From assembly GCF_900113545.1 (NCBI RefSeq), contig NZ_FOPS01000010.1, positions 23,807 through 87,806 of the forward strand: DNA of 64,000 nt. Direction: 5' to 3'. Position 1 is the stretch's first letter, and each line of letters starts with the position of its first letter. The notes beneath the pieces are model-generated. The model was not told the origin of the DNA. It saw nothing but the letters and a program-made list of their open reading frames with translations, and made no database searches. A program made the position numbers and the translations under genes. The stretch is from Neisseria elongata subsp. elongata (lineage in GTDB: Bacteria > Pseudomonadota > Gammaproteobacteria > Burkholderiales > Neisseriaceae). Shown piece after piece: positions 1 through 9,149 of this stretch.

Positions 1-552
1 CAGGGCCTCGATATAGGCGGGATGGTTATAGAAGCTGCGGACGGTACGCAGCCCGACTTGGTTGCGCTGGCGCAACATGGCGCGGAACACTTGATCCAAT
101 GCCGCGCCGCTGCTGGAGGAAGCGTATTGCGGATAAAGCGGGACGGCCAAAATCCGGGTAACGCCCTGCGCTTTGAGTTCGGCTATGGTGTCGGCCACGC
201 CGGGCAGGCCGTATGTCATGGCCGGACGCACCAACACGCCGGGCAGGCGTTGCGCCAATGCATCGGCCTGGCGGCGGCTGTAAATGTAGAGCGGCGAGCC
301 TTCCTTCAACCAGATTTTTTTATAGTTTGCCGCACTGCTTTTGGCGCGGAAAGGCAAAATTGCGCCGCGCAAGATGGGCTGCCACAGGGCGGGCTTAAGT
401 TCGACGACGCGCCGGTCGGACAGGAAATCGCGCAGGAAGGGGCGGACGGCTTCCGCAGTGGGCGCGGACGGCGTGCCGAGGTTGATGAGGAGGACGGCGG
501 TTTGCGGCTGCCGGTCATGCGGCAGGGCGGGTTCGGTCTGGAAACGGGTCAC
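1..552 (-). CDS. hemH: Ferrochelatase HemH (N-terminal part; gene runs off the left edge)
   Basis: Ferrochelatase inserts Fe(II) into protoporphyrin IX in the last step of heme synthesis. The 184 visible codons contain the family N-terminus (LLINLGTPSAP at about residues 21-31), the SPLYIYSRRQADAL segment and the LYPQYASSSSGAALD segment, all typical of HemH. The start is GTG, with an AAAGGA ribosome binding site 6-7 bases upstream. A GTG start plus the truncated end means ATG-based gene calling misses this gene. The C-terminal half is outside the window. Confidence 0.93.
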   Translation of the reverse strand, partial: MTRFQTEPALPHDRQPQTAVLLINLGTPSAPTAEAVRPFLRDFLSDRRVVELKPALWQPILRGAILPFRAKSSAANYKKIWLKEGSPLYIYSRRQADALAQRLPGVLVRPAMTYGLPGVADTIAELKAQGVTRILAVPLYPQYASSSSGAALDQVFRAMLRQRNQVGLRTVRSFYNHPAYIEAL

Positions 553-597
553 GTTTTTCCTTTCAGACGGCCTGTTATGCGGCAGGCGGAGTTGGGT

Positions 598-864
598 TTA
601 GGGTTGGCCTTCCGACGATGCGGCGGAAGCAGCGGAAGCAGCGGAAGCAGCGGTTGCCTGTTCGACCGATGCGGCAGACGCATCGTCTTCCGGCACATCG
701 GCCGGCGCAGTGTAGTCTTTGCCGCCTTCTTCGATAACGGTGGCTGCTTCCTGCGCCTGGATTTCGGACGCACTCAGTTCGGGCTGGGGTTGGCCGTTGC
801 AGGCAGCCAGCACCAGCATTACCGCTATCAGCCCAACAGATCGGGCGGTTTTCGGATTGCTCAT
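598..864 (-). CDS. Small Ser/Ala-rich lipoprotein
   Basis: An 88-residue predicted lipoprotein. A short signal peptide ends in the lipobox LAAC (Cys at about residue 22), followed by an acidic, low-complexity tail. The C-terminal tail contains repeated Ser-Ala-Ala triplets, encoded in part by three exact copies of a 9-bp unit (GCGGAAGCA on the plus strand, 623-649). Function is unknown. It lies upstream of hemH on the same strand, with about 45 bases between them. The repeat could change copy number without changing frame. Confidence 0.8.
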   Translation of the reverse strand: MSNPKTARSVGLIAVMLVLAACNGQPQPELSASEIQAQEAATVIEEGGKDYTAPADVPEDDASAASVEQATAASAASAASAASSEGQP

Positions 865-887
865 ATTTTATCGCTCGGAAGCATGGT

Positions 888-920
888 TTCAGACGGCCTC
901 ACTATTATAGGCCGTCTGAA
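888..920. terminator. Inverted DUS pair, terminator-like
   Basis: Two AG-DUS copies face each other (TTCAGACGGCCT at 888-899, AGGCCGTCTGAA at 909-920) with a 9-base loop. The pair lies just after the stop codon of the 143-residue secreted protein gene on the minus strand and upstream of the lipoprotein gene. Facing DUS pairs are a known form of Rho-independent terminator in Neisseria. Confidence 0.75.
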
Positions 921-934
921 AGTCTTATTCGGGT

Positions 935-1366
935 TTAACGGGTTTGCAAGGCCTGCACGCTGTCCAGCAGCCATTGCTGTGTTTCTTTGATTTTTGCTTT
1001 GGCGGCATCGCTGCAACCGCCCGTTTCGGCAAACAGGCGTTCTTTCTTGCCTTTGCCTTGCGCGTAGGCGCGGGCGGTGATGATTTGGATGTCGTTGTCG
1101 TTCATATCGAGTTTGAGTTTGGCCGCCGTCTGTTTGATGCCTTTCAACAAGGCGGTGTGCAGTTTCCCGCCCGGTGCGTAGAAGGGGTCGTCCTGACGGC
1201 TGATGCCGCACTCCATTGCCTCTTTGTGCAGAATGCCGCTCAATTCGGCCATATCGAACAGGTTAATCAGCCGTGCCTGATCTGCCGGTTCGCCTGCGGC
1301 GGATGCGGGCGCGGCAGAGAGTGTCAGCGGCAGCAGGATCAGAGCGGCAAGCAGGTGTTTTTTCAT
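935..1366 (-). CDS. Secreted hypothetical protein (143 aa)
   Basis: The protein starts with a clear signal peptide (MKKHLLAALILLPLTLSA, cleavage near ASA-AG). The mature part is mostly helical and charged with a few cysteines, and I recognise no domain. The chosen ATG has a GGAGGA site 6 bases upstream. It overlaps the stop of the upstream membrane protein gene by four bases (ATGA), so the two are almost certainly translationally coupled. An inverted DUS pair ends the unit. Confidence 0.8.
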   Translation of the reverse strand: MKKHLLAALILLPLTLSAAPASAAGEPADQARLINLFDMAELSGILHKEAMECGISRQDDPFYAPGGKLHTALLKGIKQTAAKLKLDMNDNDIQIITARAYAQGKGKKERLFAETGGCSDAAKAKIKETQQWLLDSVQALQTR

Positions 1367-1896
1367 GTTTCGTCCTCCGGTTGGTCGGCCACGGGCTCTC
1401 CGTTGTCTTCGAGCCAGCGGCGGTGTTGGAAATCGTATTGGTAGTGCTCGAACAGCAGCAGCGGGTCTTTGCACAACAACAGCGGTTTGCCGTCTATCCA
1501 ATGATAACGCAGGCAGGATATTTTCCCGCCCAAACCCGCTGCGGCCAAAGTTTCGGGATAACGTCCGTGCCGTGCATAATATTGCCCGAAAGCGGCGGCC
1601 GAAACAGCCATTTCGTGCCGCGCATGGTAATAGTTGAAGATATTTATCACCACTGACAAAGCGGCCGCGATTACCCACACAATGTTTCTGAGCCGTTCTT
1701 TCCGTGCCGCCTCCGGCCGTTGCCGGGCCGACCTTGATGCGGACAGGCGGACGGCGAACAACAGGGGCAAGGCGAAAACCAGCATATAGGCCGAACCCGG
1801 TGTCGCGGTTATGCCGAGGAAGAAAGCAATGCCTGCCAAAGTGGCGGAACAGGAAATGACCGTCATCACAACAGACTTCAAGCTGTTTCTTTCCAT
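1363..1896 (-). CDS. Membrane protein with periplasmic C-terminal domain (177 aa)
   Basis: Hydrophobic segments at about residues 10-30, 36-50 and 71-90 are followed by a soluble domain of about 85 residues with two cysteines and many aromatic residues. The pattern QYYARHGRYPETL resembles the start of pilin-like or minor-pseudopilin soluble domains, but no family can be assigned. It overlaps the secreted protein gene downstream by ATGA, so the two probably act together at the envelope. Confidence 0.72.
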   Translation of the reverse strand: MERNSLKSVVMTVISCSATLAGIAFFLGITATPGSAYMLVFALPLLFAVRLSASRSARQRPEAARKERLRNIVWVIAAALSVVINIFNYYHARHEMAVSAAAFGQYYARHGRYPETLAAAGLGGKISCLRYHWIDGKPLLLCKDPLLLFEHYQYDFQHRRWLEDNGEPVADQPEDET

Positions 1897-1915
1897 CGCC
1901 TCTCCGTATCCGCTT

Positions 1916-1949
1916 TTCAGACGGCCTCAAGCATCGGAGGCCGTCTGAA
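1916..1949. terminator. Inverted DUS pair after ftsK
   Basis: Facing AG-DUS copies (1916-1927 and 1938-1949) separated by 10 bases sit directly after the ftsK stop codon on the minus strand. This is the expected position for its terminator. Confidence 0.8.
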
Positions 1950-1951
1950 AA

Positions 1952-4357
1952 CTATAAATCATCTTTCCGCGCCAGCACCTTGCGGCTGCCGCCGACATCG
2001 GCGGGCGACACCACGCCCGCTTCTTCCAAGGCATCCATCATATTGGCGGCGCGGTTGTAGCCGATTTTCAGGTGGCGTTGCAGCGAGGAAATCGAAGTTT
2101 TGCGCGTTTCGATGACAAAAGCGACGGCTTGGTCGAACAGTTCGTCCGCACCCGCGTTCGGATTGACCGCATTGACGGTTTCCATCGCCGCTTCGCCCGA
2201 CAGCAGGCCTTCGACATAATCGGCCGGTGCCTGCCGTTTGATGTGGGAGACGACTTCATGCACTTCGTGGTCGGATACAAACGCACCCTGCAGGCGGGTC
2301 GGCTCGGCATTGCCAGGCTGGAGGAACAGCAGGTCGCCGTATTTCAACAGGTCTTCCGCGCCCATTTGGTCGAGGATGGTTCGGCTGTCGATTTTGCTCT
2401 GCACGGTAAAGGCCATGCGCGTCGGGATGTTGGCCTTAATCAGGCCGGTAATCACGTCCACACTCGGCCGCTGGGTGGCGATAATCAGGTGGATGCCGGC
2501 GGCGCGGGCTTTTTGCGCCAGGCGGGCAATCTGTTGTTCGACCGCCTTGCGCTCGGTCATCATCAGGTCGGCCAATTCGTCAATCACCACCACAATCAGC
2601 GGCAGTTTTTCCAGCGGTTCCGGCTCGTCGGGGTTCAGGCTGAACGGATTGGGGATTTTCTGCCCTTCTTCAGCCGCTTTGGCGATTTTTTCGTTGTAAC
2701 CGTCCAGATTGCGCACGCCCAGATGCGACAGCAGGCGGTAGCGTTTTTCCATTTCGGCCACACACCAGTTCAAGGCCTGCCCCGCTTCGCGCATATCGGT
2801 TACCACTGGGCAAAGCAGGTGCGGAATGCCGTCGTATACCGACAACTCCAGCATTTTCGGGTCGATCATGATAAAGCGCACTTCGTCGGGCGTGGCTTTG
2901 TAAAGCATGGACATAATCATGCCGTTCACGCCCACCGATTTGCCCGACCCGGTCATACCCGCCACCAGCAGATGCGGCATTTTGGCCAAATCGCCCACCA
3001 CCGGCACGCCCGCGATGTCTTTGCCCAGGGCGACGGTGAGCTTGGATTTGGCTTCTGCAAACACGGGGGCGGCCAGGATTTCGCGCAGGGTAACTTCCTG
3101 ACGGCGGTCGTTCGGCAACTCGATGCCCATGGTGTTTTTGCCCGCGATGGTCTCGACAATACGCACCGACTGCAACGACATCGAACGTGCCAAATCTTTG
3201 GCCAGATTCACAATCTGACTACCCTTCACGCCCTGCGCCGGCTCGATTTCATAGCGCGTGATGACCGGGCCGGAAGTGGCGGAAACCACCTGCACTTCAA
3301 TACCGAACTCGGCCAATTTGCTTTCGATGCGTTCGGCCGTTTGTTGCAGTTTGTCGGGATCAATCGGCAGCGCTTCGCCTTTCGGATTGCTCAACAGGCC
3401 GAGCGCGGGTTTGACATATTCGCCCGTCGGCGGTGTTTCGACCGCTTCGCCCTTGCTGTCGAACAAGGCCGTCTGAACGGGAACGGGCGGGGTGACTTCC
3501 AACGCCACGGTTTTTCGGTTGCTGCTGGCGGCAACGTGCTTGTCCAATGGTTCGGCCATGATGGTTTCCGCTTCTTTCACCATGCGCCGCGTGGTTTTTG
3601 CATCAGGCAGGTCTTTGATGTAGGGCGAATGGCGGCGGGTGATTTTTTCCCACAGCCATTCCAGCCTGCTGCCGATGTTTTCCAGCATATCCAGCCAGGA
3701 AATCTGCGCGACAAAGGAAAAAGCCAGCAATACGATGACCAGCATCACCAGGAAACTGCCGCCGTTGCCGAGCAGATGGCTGAAAACGCTGCCAATCAGC
3801 AAACCTGCCAGACCGCCCGCCCCGGTGGGCAGGGAATCGCCGAGCTGCTGCTGCCACAAGGCATATTCCAAAACCGGGCTACCCAAAAGCAGCACCGTCA
3901 GCCCCGCCACGGCCAGTTTCACACTGTACGGACGGCTGTCGGGCGAACGCAGCGGGCGGAAACTTTTCCACAGCCACACCAGCGCGGCCAACACCAGCCA
4001 CCACACCGACAATCCGAACAGGTAATAACCGACGTCGGCAAAATACGCGCCAAACAGGCCGCCGAGATTGTGGATGGACTCGTCGGCAATCACGCTGCGC
4101 GACCATGCGGGGTCGTTCATATCGAAACTGGCCAGCGTGATGGCGAAATAGATGGTTACCATCAAGCCGAACAGCCAAAAGGTATCGCCGATTAAATTGG
4201 CAATGTGCTCGGAACGGCGGCGGACGGCCTCATTGCTGACTACACCCGCACCGCGCGCCCCTTTTCCGCCATCCTGTTTTTTCTTTTCTGCCGGCGTCCG
4301 GCGGCGCGTGCCTGTGGTTTTGCGTGTGCTTTTTTGTGGTTCGGGTTTGCTGCTCAT
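1952..4357 (-). CDS. ftsK: DNA translocase FtsK
   Basis: FtsK anchors at the division septum and pumps DNA so that chromosome dimers resolve at dif before septum closure. The 801-residue protein has a basic N-terminal tail, about four membrane segments between residues 60 and 215, a short linker (far shorter than the E. coli linker), and a RecA-like motor with Walker A GMTGSGKS at 467-474 and Walker [14 protein letters not shown]. It ends with a winged-helix gamma domain ([20 protein letters not shown]) that would read KOPS-type sequences. A DUS lies in frame in the linker (QTALF near residue 295). It is about 100 bases downstream of anmK on the same strand. Confidence 0.97.
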   Translation of the reverse strand: MSSKPEPQKSTRKTTGTRRRTPAEKKKQDGGKGARGAGVVSNEAVRRRSEHIANLIGDTFWLFGLMVTIYFAITLASFDMNDPAWSRSVIADESIHNLGGLFGAYFADVGYYLFGLSVWWLVLAALVWLWKSFRPLRSPDSRPYSVKLAVAGLTVLLLGSPVLEYALWQQQLGDSLPTGAGGLAGLLIGSVFSHLLGNGGSFLVMLVIVLLAFSFVAQISWLDMLENIGSRLEWLWEKITRRHSPYIKDLPDAKTTRRMVKEAETIMAEPLDKHVAASSNRKTVALEVTPPVPVQTALFDSKGEAVETPPTGEYVKPALGLLSNPKGEALPIDPDKLQQTAERIESKLAEFGIEVQVVSATSGPVITRYEIEPAQGVKGSQIVNLAKDLARSMSLQSVRIVETIAGKNTMGIELPNDRRQEVTLREILAAPVFAEAKSKLTVALGKDIAGVPVVGDLAKMPHLLVAGMTGSGKSVGVNGMIMSMLYKATPDEVRFIMIDPKMLELSVYDGIPHLLCPVVTDMREAGQALNWCVAEMEKRYRLLSHLGVRNLDGYNEKIAKAAEEGQKIPNPFSLNPDEPEPLEKLPLIVVVIDELADLMMTERKAVEQQIARLAQKARAAGIHLIIATQRPSVDVITGLIKANIPTRMAFTVQSKIDSRTILDQMGAEDLLKYGDLLFLQPGNAEPTRLQGAFVSDHEVHEVVSHIKRQAPADYVEGLLSGEAAMETVNAVNPNAGADELFDQAVAFVIETRKTSISSLQRHLKIGYNRAANMMDALEEAGVVSPADVGGSRKVLARKDDL

Positions 4358-4380
4358 AAAAACTTCAAAATTATTCGAAT

Positions 4381-4443
4381 AGGCCGTCTGAAAACAGGGA
4401 CGGCGGTAAAAACGCGGAATTATATAGTATTTTCAGACGGCCT
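4381..4443. repeat. Widely spaced inverted DUS pair between anmK and ftsK
   Basis: AGGCCGTCTGAA at 4381-4392 faces TTCAGACGGCCT at 4432-4443, with 39 bases between them. The long AT-containing loop makes this a weaker terminator than the tight pairs elsewhere. It could still end anmK transcription. Confidence 0.6.
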
Positions 4444-4453
4444 GAATGACGGG

Positions 4454-5587
4454 TCAGGCAAAATGGCCGCAACCGAGGATGCAGTCGCGCCGCGCACCTG
4501 TGGCACGGCGCGGGTTGGACGGGATGCGGTTGACCCAACAGGCGGCCAGCCAGCCGAAGGCGGCGGCCTCCACCCACTGCGGATCAAGATTGAGTGCCGC
4601 CGTACCGAGTATTTCGCATTGCGGCAGGCGTTCCGCCAAATCCGCTGTCAGCAGGGGGTTGCGGATGCCGCCGCCGCAAACGTAAACCCTTCGGCACTCC
4701 GGCGCGGCACGGCGGATTTCGGCAGCGGCGGTTTCGGCGGTAAAGGCGGTCAGCGTGCGCAAAACATCGTGCGGATTTTCCCCGCCGGAAAGCCGGTCGG
4801 CCAAATACGGCAGGGCAAACAATTCGCGGCCGGTACTTTTGGGCTGCGGTCGGGAAAAATAGTCATGGCAAAGCAGGTTTTCCAGCAATGGCGGCAGCAC
4901 CCTGCCCTGCGCGGCCAAACGGCCGTCTTCGTCGTACGGCTTCTGCCAAATTTTCTGCGTCCATGCGTCCATCAGCATATTGCCCGGCCCGGTATCGAAA
5001 CCGAAAGCCGGCGCGTCCGGCGGCAGTACGCTGATGTTGGCGATACCGCCGATATTGAGCAGTACGCGGGTTTCGTCGGGCGCGGCAAATAATGCCTGAT
5101 GAAACGCCGGCACCAGCGGCGCACCCTGCCCTCCCGCCGCCAAATCGCGGCTGCGGAAGTCGCCGACGGTAAAAATCCCCGTCAGCTCGGCCAGCAACGG
5201 CAAGTCGGCAAGCTGGATGCTGTAACCGTGCTCCGGCGCATGGCGTACGGTTTGCCCGTGGCAGCCGACTGCGGTAATATCAGACGGCCACAAACCTTGC
5301 TGTTCCAGCAGTTTCTTCACGGTATCGGCATACAGGCGGCTTAATTGTTGCGCCAATATCCTGCTGCGGTGCAATTCGTCCCCGCCGCTGTCCTGCAAGG
5401 CCAGCAGTTCGCTTTTCAGACGGCCCGAATACGGTAAAAAACTGTGCGCTTCCGCACCCAGCCAGCGGCCGCCGTCCATACGGATTAACACGGCATCCGC
5501 GCCGTCCATGCTGGTGCCGGACATAATGCCGATATAGAGTTGGCTGCTCGATGCCGAATCGGTTTGGCTTGTAGAAGTGTGTGTCAT
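4454..5587 (-). CDS. anmK: Anhydro-N-acetylmuramic acid kinase AnmK
   Basis: AnmK phosphorylates and opens 1,6-anhydro-MurNAc during recycling of the cell wall, giving MurNAc-6-phosphate. The ATP-binding motif GIMSGTSMDG is at residues 20-29. The family segments GCHGQTVRH, GDFRSRDLAAGGQGAPLVP and NIGGIANIS are all present, and the length of 377 residues matches the family (E. coli 369). The start used is the ATG preceding a Ser/Thr-rich leader; there is no strong ribosome binding site, and a DUS lies just upstream. An in-frame DUS encodes GRLK near residue 56. Confidence 0.95.
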   Translation of the reverse strand: MTHTSTSQTDSASSSQLYIGIMSGTSMDGADAVLIRMDGGRWLGAEAHSFLPYSGRLKSELLALQDSGGDELHRSRILAQQLSRLYADTVKKLLEQQGLWPSDITAVGCHGQTVRHAPEHGYSIQLADLPLLAELTGIFTVGDFRSRDLAAGGQGAPLVPAFHQALFAAPDETRVLLNIGGIANISVLPPDAPAFGFDTGPGNMLMDAWTQKIWQKPYDEDGRLAAQGRVLPPLLENLLCHDYFSRPQPKSTGRELFALPYLADRLSGGENPHDVLRTLTAFTAETAAAEIRRAAPECRRVYVCGGGIRNPLLTADLAERLPQCEILGTAALNLDPQWVEAAAFGWLAACWVNRIPSNPRRATGARRDCILGCGHFA

Positions 5588-5686
5588 GATTGAGGCCGTC
5601 TGAAAAATAACGATGGGCTGCCGATTAAGGACAGCCCGTATTGTAACGCGCTTTGCCGCCTGCGGCAGAATCGGCACACAAAGGAA

Positions 5687-5725
5687 AGGCCGTCTGAAAA
5701 CCGAAATCAGGTTTTCAGACGGCCT
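5687..5725. terminator. Inverted DUS pair upstream of anmK
   Basis: Facing DUS copies (5687-5698, 5714-5725) extend to longer arms because the flanking bases also pair (AAAACC with GGTTTT). It lies in the gap between the cytochrome c5 gene and anmK, both on the minus strand, and so acts as a second barrier after the cytochrome gene's own terminator. Confidence 0.65.
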
Positions 5726-5819
5726 TCCATAATCATATAAAACCGGAACTTTGAAAATTTCTCCGGCCCCAATATGAATTGCAGCCATCAAATCCCAATG
5801 CGATATGTGCCGGCCGACA

Positions 5820-5850
5820 AAAAAGGGCATGCAGTTTTGCATACCCTTTT
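5820..5850 (-). terminator. Rho-independent terminator of the cytochrome c5 gene
   Basis: A hairpin with 12-bp arms (AAAAGGGTATGC paired with GCATGCCCTTTT, one G-T pair) and a run of Ts lies 14 bases after the cytochrome stop codon. Unlike most terminators here it contains no DUS. Confidence 0.8.
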
Positions 5851-5863
5851 TATTATCGTATTT

Positions 5864-6733
5864 TTAGAATTTGCCGCCGGATTCGTTCACCATATAAACA
5901 ACGGCCGCTTTCACTTCGTCGTCGCTCAATTCGGTGTTTCCACCTTTGGCCGGCATCATGCCTTTATCTTGGAAACCTTCGAGAGCATGTTTAAACAAGG
6001 TATCTTTGCCTTTTTTGATACGCGGAGCCCATTCGTCTTTATGAGTGACACGCGGCGTATCCGGAATGGCGGAATTGGCACCATGGCAGCCGAAGCACAA
6101 GCCGTCAAATACTTTTTTGCCGGTTGCCATCACATCGCCGTTTCCACCTTCGGCAGAAGCGGCAGCTTCGGATTTTCCGGCAGCCGGCGCAGTACCGGAT
6201 GCGGCGGCCTCGGACGCGGCACCTGAAGCAGCCGATTCGGTTGGGGCAGGTGCTTTGTCAGGATCAGGCAGATTACCGCCGGATTGATTAGCCATATAAA
6301 CAATCGCGCGCTTCAACTCCAGTTCGGTCAGGTCGGATTGACCGCCTTTTGCCGGCATGGCGTTAAAGCCGTTCAAAGCATGATTGAACAAGGTATCGAA
6401 ACCTTGGGCCAGGCGGGGAGCCCAATCGGCATTGTGCGTGATTTTCGGGGAACCTGCTGTCGAACTGTCGGCAGCATGACACTGGTAACAAACTTTAGCG
6501 AAGATTTTGTCGCCTTTACGTTCGCCGACGGGGACACCGTCTCCCTCGACAATGGAACCTTGCGGCTGAATCCGCGTTTGCGTGGCGGCATCGGTGGTTT
6601 CTTCAACCGTTCCGTGATAGCCGCTGCTGGCCAATTTAACCAAAAGATAAAGGGTAGCCAACAGAATGACGATGCCGCCGATCAGTGTGGTTAGGGCGGA
6701 ACCGCGGGCATTTTGGTTGGTAGGATGGTTCAT
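5864..6733 (-). CDS. cycB: Membrane-anchored diheme cytochrome c5
   Basis: The protein has one N-terminal membrane anchor (about residues 14-36) and two class I c-type heme domains, with heme motifs CYQCH (82-86) and CFGCH (213-217). Each domain has a later Met-containing motif (NAMPAKGG and GMMPAKGG) supplying the sixth ligand. The domains are joined by an Ala/Ser/Pro-rich linker at about 158-198. In Neisseria, cytochrome c5 carries electrons from the bc1 complex to the cbb3 oxidase and to nitrite reductase in the periplasm. A GAGG site precedes the ATG. The symbol follows usage in pathogenic Neisseria. Confidence 0.92.
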   Translation of the reverse strand: MNHPTNQNARGSALTTLIGGIVILLATLYLLVKLASSGYHGTVEETTDAATQTRIQPQGSIVEGDGVPVGERKGDKIFAKVCYQCHAADSSTAGSPKITHNADWAPRLAQGFDTLFNHALNGFNAMPAKGGQSDLTELELKRAIVYMANQSGGNLPDPDKAPAPTESAASGAASEAAASGTAPAAGKSEAAASAEGGNGDVMATGKKVFDGLCFGCHGANSAIPDTPRVTHKDEWAPRIKKGKDTLFKHALEGFQDKGMMPAKGGNTELSDDEVKAAVVYMVNESGGKF

Positions 6734-6963
6734 ATTTATAAGCCTCGCCGTTTTTTGTTTAGTGATGAGGAAATTGAATTTTATGTGGCGTTAATATCAA
6801 TTAACAATAATTTGCGGATTATACTGAATCCGTTCCGTCTTTCCAATCTTTAAATTTTGGCCTATCTCAAAAAAATAGAAAATACCCCCGCAGGCCATAC
6901 GAAATAAACCAGATTAAATTCCGATGCTTCGACAACAAGTTGCCGAAACCATAAAGATTGATT

Positions 6964-6991
6964 TTGTGAAACAGCCGAAATGTGGGATAAT
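6964..6991 (+). promoter_or_regulatory. Likely promoter of tRNA-Arg
   Basis: TTGTGA (6964-6969) and GATAAT (6986-6991) are separated by 16 bases and end 11 bases before the first base of the tRNA. This is the spacing expected for a sigma-70 promoter. Confidence 0.5.
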
Positions 6992-7002
6992 GCCGAGACT
7001 TT

Positions 7003-7078
7003 GTACCCGTAGCTCAGTTGGAAGAGTGTCAGCCTCCGAAGCTGAAGGTCGCTGGTTCGATCCCAGTCGGGTGCGCCA
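7003..7078 (+). tRNA. tRNA-Arg (anticodon CCG)
   Basis: A 76-base cloverleaf with an encoded 3' CCA. The acceptor stem GTACCCG pairs with CGGGTGC (one wobble pair at position 2), the anticodon stem is TCAGC/GCTGA with loop CTCCGAA giving anticodon CCG, and the T loop is GGTTCGATCC. It decodes CGG. Confidence 0.95.
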
Positions 7079-7084
7079 ATTCCC

Positions 7085-7118
7085 AACAGGCCGTCTGAAT
7101 TTTTTCAGACGGCCTGTT
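7085..7118 (+). terminator. Inverted DUS terminator after tRNA-Arg
   Basis: Facing DUS copies (7088-7099, 7104-7115) with arms extended to 15 bp and a loop of only 4 bases, followed by GTTTT. The stem is about 7 bases after the tRNA CCA. The following 250 bases before ilvB contain no recognisable gene. Confidence 0.85.
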
Positions 7119-7367
7119 GTTTTCCTATTATTTCAAGACAGCCTCCGCCGCGTAATCAGTGCTTGCCTGTTACCCAAGTTTGCGTTATCTTATGCGCTCT
7201 TTACTTTTTTAAACACTTTGCGCTCTAAGCGCGATTCTGAAACCCGCAAGCTGTCGCCGGCTCATCCGTTCGCGTACCATAAACCGCCGTCCGGAAAACC
7301 GGCATTACCGTTGCATCGCGAAGCACGGGTTTATTATCGCCTTACAGGCAGAATTAAAGAGGCAATC

Positions 7368-9149
7368 ATGCAACTATCCGGTGCACAAATTCTTGTGCAA
7401 AGTCTGAAGGCGGAAAACGTCGAATACGTTTTCGGCTATCCCGGCGGCGCGGTACTCGAAATCTACGACGCGCTTTTCCAACTCAACAAATTCAAACACA
7501 TCCTGGTAAGACACGAGCAAGCTGCGATACATGCGGCCGATGCCTATGCCCGTGTCAGCGGCAAGGTCGGCGTAGCCTTGGTAACTTCGGGTCCCGGCGC
7601 AACCAACGCGCTCACCGGTATCGCCACGGCCTATTCCGATTCGATTCCGCTGGTGGTGATTTCCGGCCAGGTCGGTTCGCCCGCCATCGGTACGGATGCG
7701 TTTCAGGAAATCGATATGGTCGGCGTATCGCGGCCGTGTGTGAAGCATAATTTCCTGGTCAAGAATATCGATGATTTGACCACTACGGTAAAAAAAGCCT
7801 TCCAAATTGCCCGCAGCGGCCGTCCCGGCCCGGTGGTTATCGACATCGCAAAAGACGTTACCCAGTCTATGGCCAAGTTCAGCTATCCTCAGGAAGACAT
7901 TTTTATCCGCTCCTACCAGCCGGTTCTCAACGGACACATCGGTCAAATTAAGAAGGCCGTACAAATGCTGGCGGCAGCGAAACGGCCTTTGGTGTATTTC
8001 GGCGGCGGCGTGGTTTTGGGTAATGCTACCGACGAGCTGACGGAGTTTGTCAAACTCGCCGGCCTGCCCTGTACCGCGACGCTGATGGGCTTGGGCGCAT
8101 ATCCGTCCGATGACAGACAGTATTTGGGCATGCTGGGCATGCACGGCACTTACGAGGCCAATCTGGCCATGCACAATGCCGATGTAGTTTTGGCAGTCGG
8201 GGCGCGTTTTGACGACCGTGTGGTTTCCGTTCCCGCCAAGTTTTTGGAAAAGCCGAAAAAAATCATTCATATCGACATCGACCCGTCCAGTATTTCGAAA
8301 CGTGTCCGCGCCGATGTGCCCATCGTAGGCGACGTGAAGAATGTTTTACGCGAGATGGCGGCGATTTGGAAAAGCCAAAATCTTCAGGTAAACAGCCAGC
8401 ATTTGGAAAAATGGTGGCATAGCCTGGAAAGCTGGCGCGCGCGCGATTGTCTGCGCCTGCCGGAAACGGACGGTAATGTCATCCTGCCGCAGATGGTGGT
8501 CAAAACTTTGGCCGAATTAACGGACAATGATGCGATTATCACGTCCGACGTCGGCCAGCATCAGATGTTTGCCGCCCAATTTTATCCGTTCAGACGGCCG
8601 CGCCAGTGGCTCAATTCGGGCGGTCAGGGCACGATGGGAGTGGGCCTGCCCTATGCGATGGGCGCGTATTTGGCCGACCCGTCCAAAGATGTGTGCTGCA
8701 TTACCGGCGAAGGCTCGATTCAGATGAATATCCAGGAATTGAGTACCTGCTTCCAATACCGCCTGCCGGTAAAAATCATCTGTCTGAACAACGGTTATCT
8801 GGGCATGGTGCGCCAGTGGCAGGAGCTTTATTACGGCGAACGCGAATCGGAAACCTATTTTGACTCGCTGCCCGATTTTGTGAAACTGGCCGAAGCCTAC
8901 GGCCATGTCGGCATGCGTATCGAGAAGCCGTCCGACGTGGAAGGCGCACTGCGCGAAGCCTTGGCCATGAAAGACCGCTGTGTGTTCTTGGACTTCATCA
9001 CGGACAAAAAACAAAATGTTTTCCCGATGGTCGGCAACGGCAAGGGTTTGGACGAGATGGTGCTGCCGCTGCACATGCGCGAAACCAAGGCCGACAGCGA
9101 CGTCAATGATGTGAACGACCGCGATTACGATACAAGGAGCGTGCCATGA
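7368..9149 (+). CDS. ilvB: Acetolactate synthase, large catalytic subunit
   Basis: This subunit condenses pyruvate with pyruvate or 2-oxobutyrate in the first shared step of valine, leucine and isoleucine synthesis. The 593-residue thiamine-diphosphate enzyme has the N-terminal FGYPGGAVLEIYDAL segment, the catalytic Glu in RHEQAAIHAADAYAR, a central FAD-binding domain, and the ThDP-Mg motif GEGSIQMN...LNN near residues 445-470. The ATG follows an AAAGAGG site; the much longer open frame upstream is not coding. It overlaps ilvN by four bases. A DUS lies in frame (FRRP, near 408). Confidence 0.96.
   Translation: MQLSGAQILVQSLKAENVEYVFGYPGGAVLEIYDALFQLNKFKHILVRHEQAAIHAADAYARVSGKVGVALVTSGPGATNALTGIATAYSDSIPLVVISGQVGSPAIGTDAFQEIDMVGVSRPCVKHNFLVKNIDDLTTTVKKAFQIARSGRPGPVVIDIAKDVTQSMAKFSYPQEDIFIRSYQPVLNGHIGQIKKAVQMLAAAKRPLVYFGGGVVLGNATDELTEFVKLAGLPCTATLMGLGAYPSDDRQYLGMLGMHGTYEANLAMHNADVVLAVGARFDDRVVSVPAKFLEKPKKIIHIDIDPSSISKRVRADVPIVGDVKNVLREMAAIWKSQNLQVNSQHLEKWWHSLESWRARDCLRLPETDGNVILPQMVVKTLAELTDNDAIITSDVGQHQMFAAQFYPFRRPRQWLNSGGQGTMGVGLPYAMGAYLADPSKDVCCITGEGSIQMNIQELSTCFQYRLPVKIICLNNGYLGMVRQWQELYYGERESETYFDSLPDFVKLAEAYGHVGMRIEKPSDVEGALREALAMKDRCVFLDFITDKKQNVFPMVGNGKGLDEMVLPLHMRETKADSDVNDVNDRDYDTRSVP

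Noticed and set aside
2072..4195. A 707-codon plus-strand open frame opposite ftsK
   Set aside because: It is the antisense of a well-recognised FtsK gene; long antisense frames are common in GC-rich DNA and this one has His/Gln/Arg-rich, domain-free translation.
6924..7367. Upstream extension of the ilvB frame through tRNA-Arg
   Set aside because: The frame crosses a complete tRNA gene and its terminator; the family N-terminus and an AAAGAGG site place the start at 7368.
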